A stretch of DNA of 6,539 bases from Alistipes sp. (GTDB taxonomy: Bacteria > Bacteroidota > Bacteroidia > Bacteroidales > Rikenellaceae). Below are positions 6,536-6,539 of the stretch, in pieces. The DNA lies in the NCBI GenBank assembly GCA_017628595.1, contig JAGBYV010000360.1, positions 1 to 6,539 on the forward strand, in the 5' to 3' direction. Made by a program: the position numbers and the translations under genes. Positions within the stretch are counted from its first letter, which is position 1, and each line of letters starts with the position of its first letter. Below the pieces are notes generated by a model, which saw only the letters and a program-made list of their open reading frames with translations, was not told the DNA's origin and searched no databases.

Positions 6536-6539
6536 ATTA

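Noticed and set aside
1..6539. Mobile elements, CRISPR arrays, tRNA genes or defence-type modules.
   Set aside because: Genes are tightly packed, all gaps are 50 bases or less, no direct or terminal repeats stood out, and no transposase, integrase or Cas-like protein is encoded.

Overview
The window looks like an ordinary chromosomal stretch of a Bacteroidota bacterium, most likely a gut-type Bacteroidales. This is an inference. It rests on the wording of the proteins (the Dxs active-site context, the KLAPPLGG tail of FolB, the FGPIHSRRLG start of the radical SAM protein), on the lack of clear Shine-Dalgarno sequences, and on one TAnnTTTG-type -7 promoter box. I cannot name a genus. I see no insertion sequence, phage gene, tRNA, rRNA or CRISPR array, and no gene-free stretch longer than about 50 bases.

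Left part, plus strand (1-1739): the last 15 codons of an unidentified gene, then tyrS (tyrosyl-tRNA synthetase), then folB (dihydroneopterin aldolase) after a 7-base gap. These are probably co-transcribed. A strong hairpin at 1742-1775 closes the unit. It is shared with the convergent gene that follows, and one arm of it encodes that gene's last codons.

Middle part (1765-3017): a minus-strand HD-domain hydrolase and a plus-strand lipocalin lipoprotein start back to back, separated by 50 bases that hold a minus-strand -7 box. The lipocalin runs tail to tail into the next minus-strand gene, with a 20-base overlap.

Right part, minus strand (2998-6535): in transcription order, a radical SAM protein of unknown function, then dxs (1-deoxy-D-xylulose-5-phosphate synthase, the entry step of the MEP isoprenoid pathway), then a secreted protein of unknown function with propeller-like strand repeats. 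Gaps are 17 bases and then a one-base TAATG overlap, so this reads as an operon. The products are mainly housekeeping: translation, folate and isoprenoid supply. The unknowns worth attention are the radical SAM protein, the secreted protein coupled to dxs, and the HD hydrolase. I found no convincing undescribed multi-gene system.
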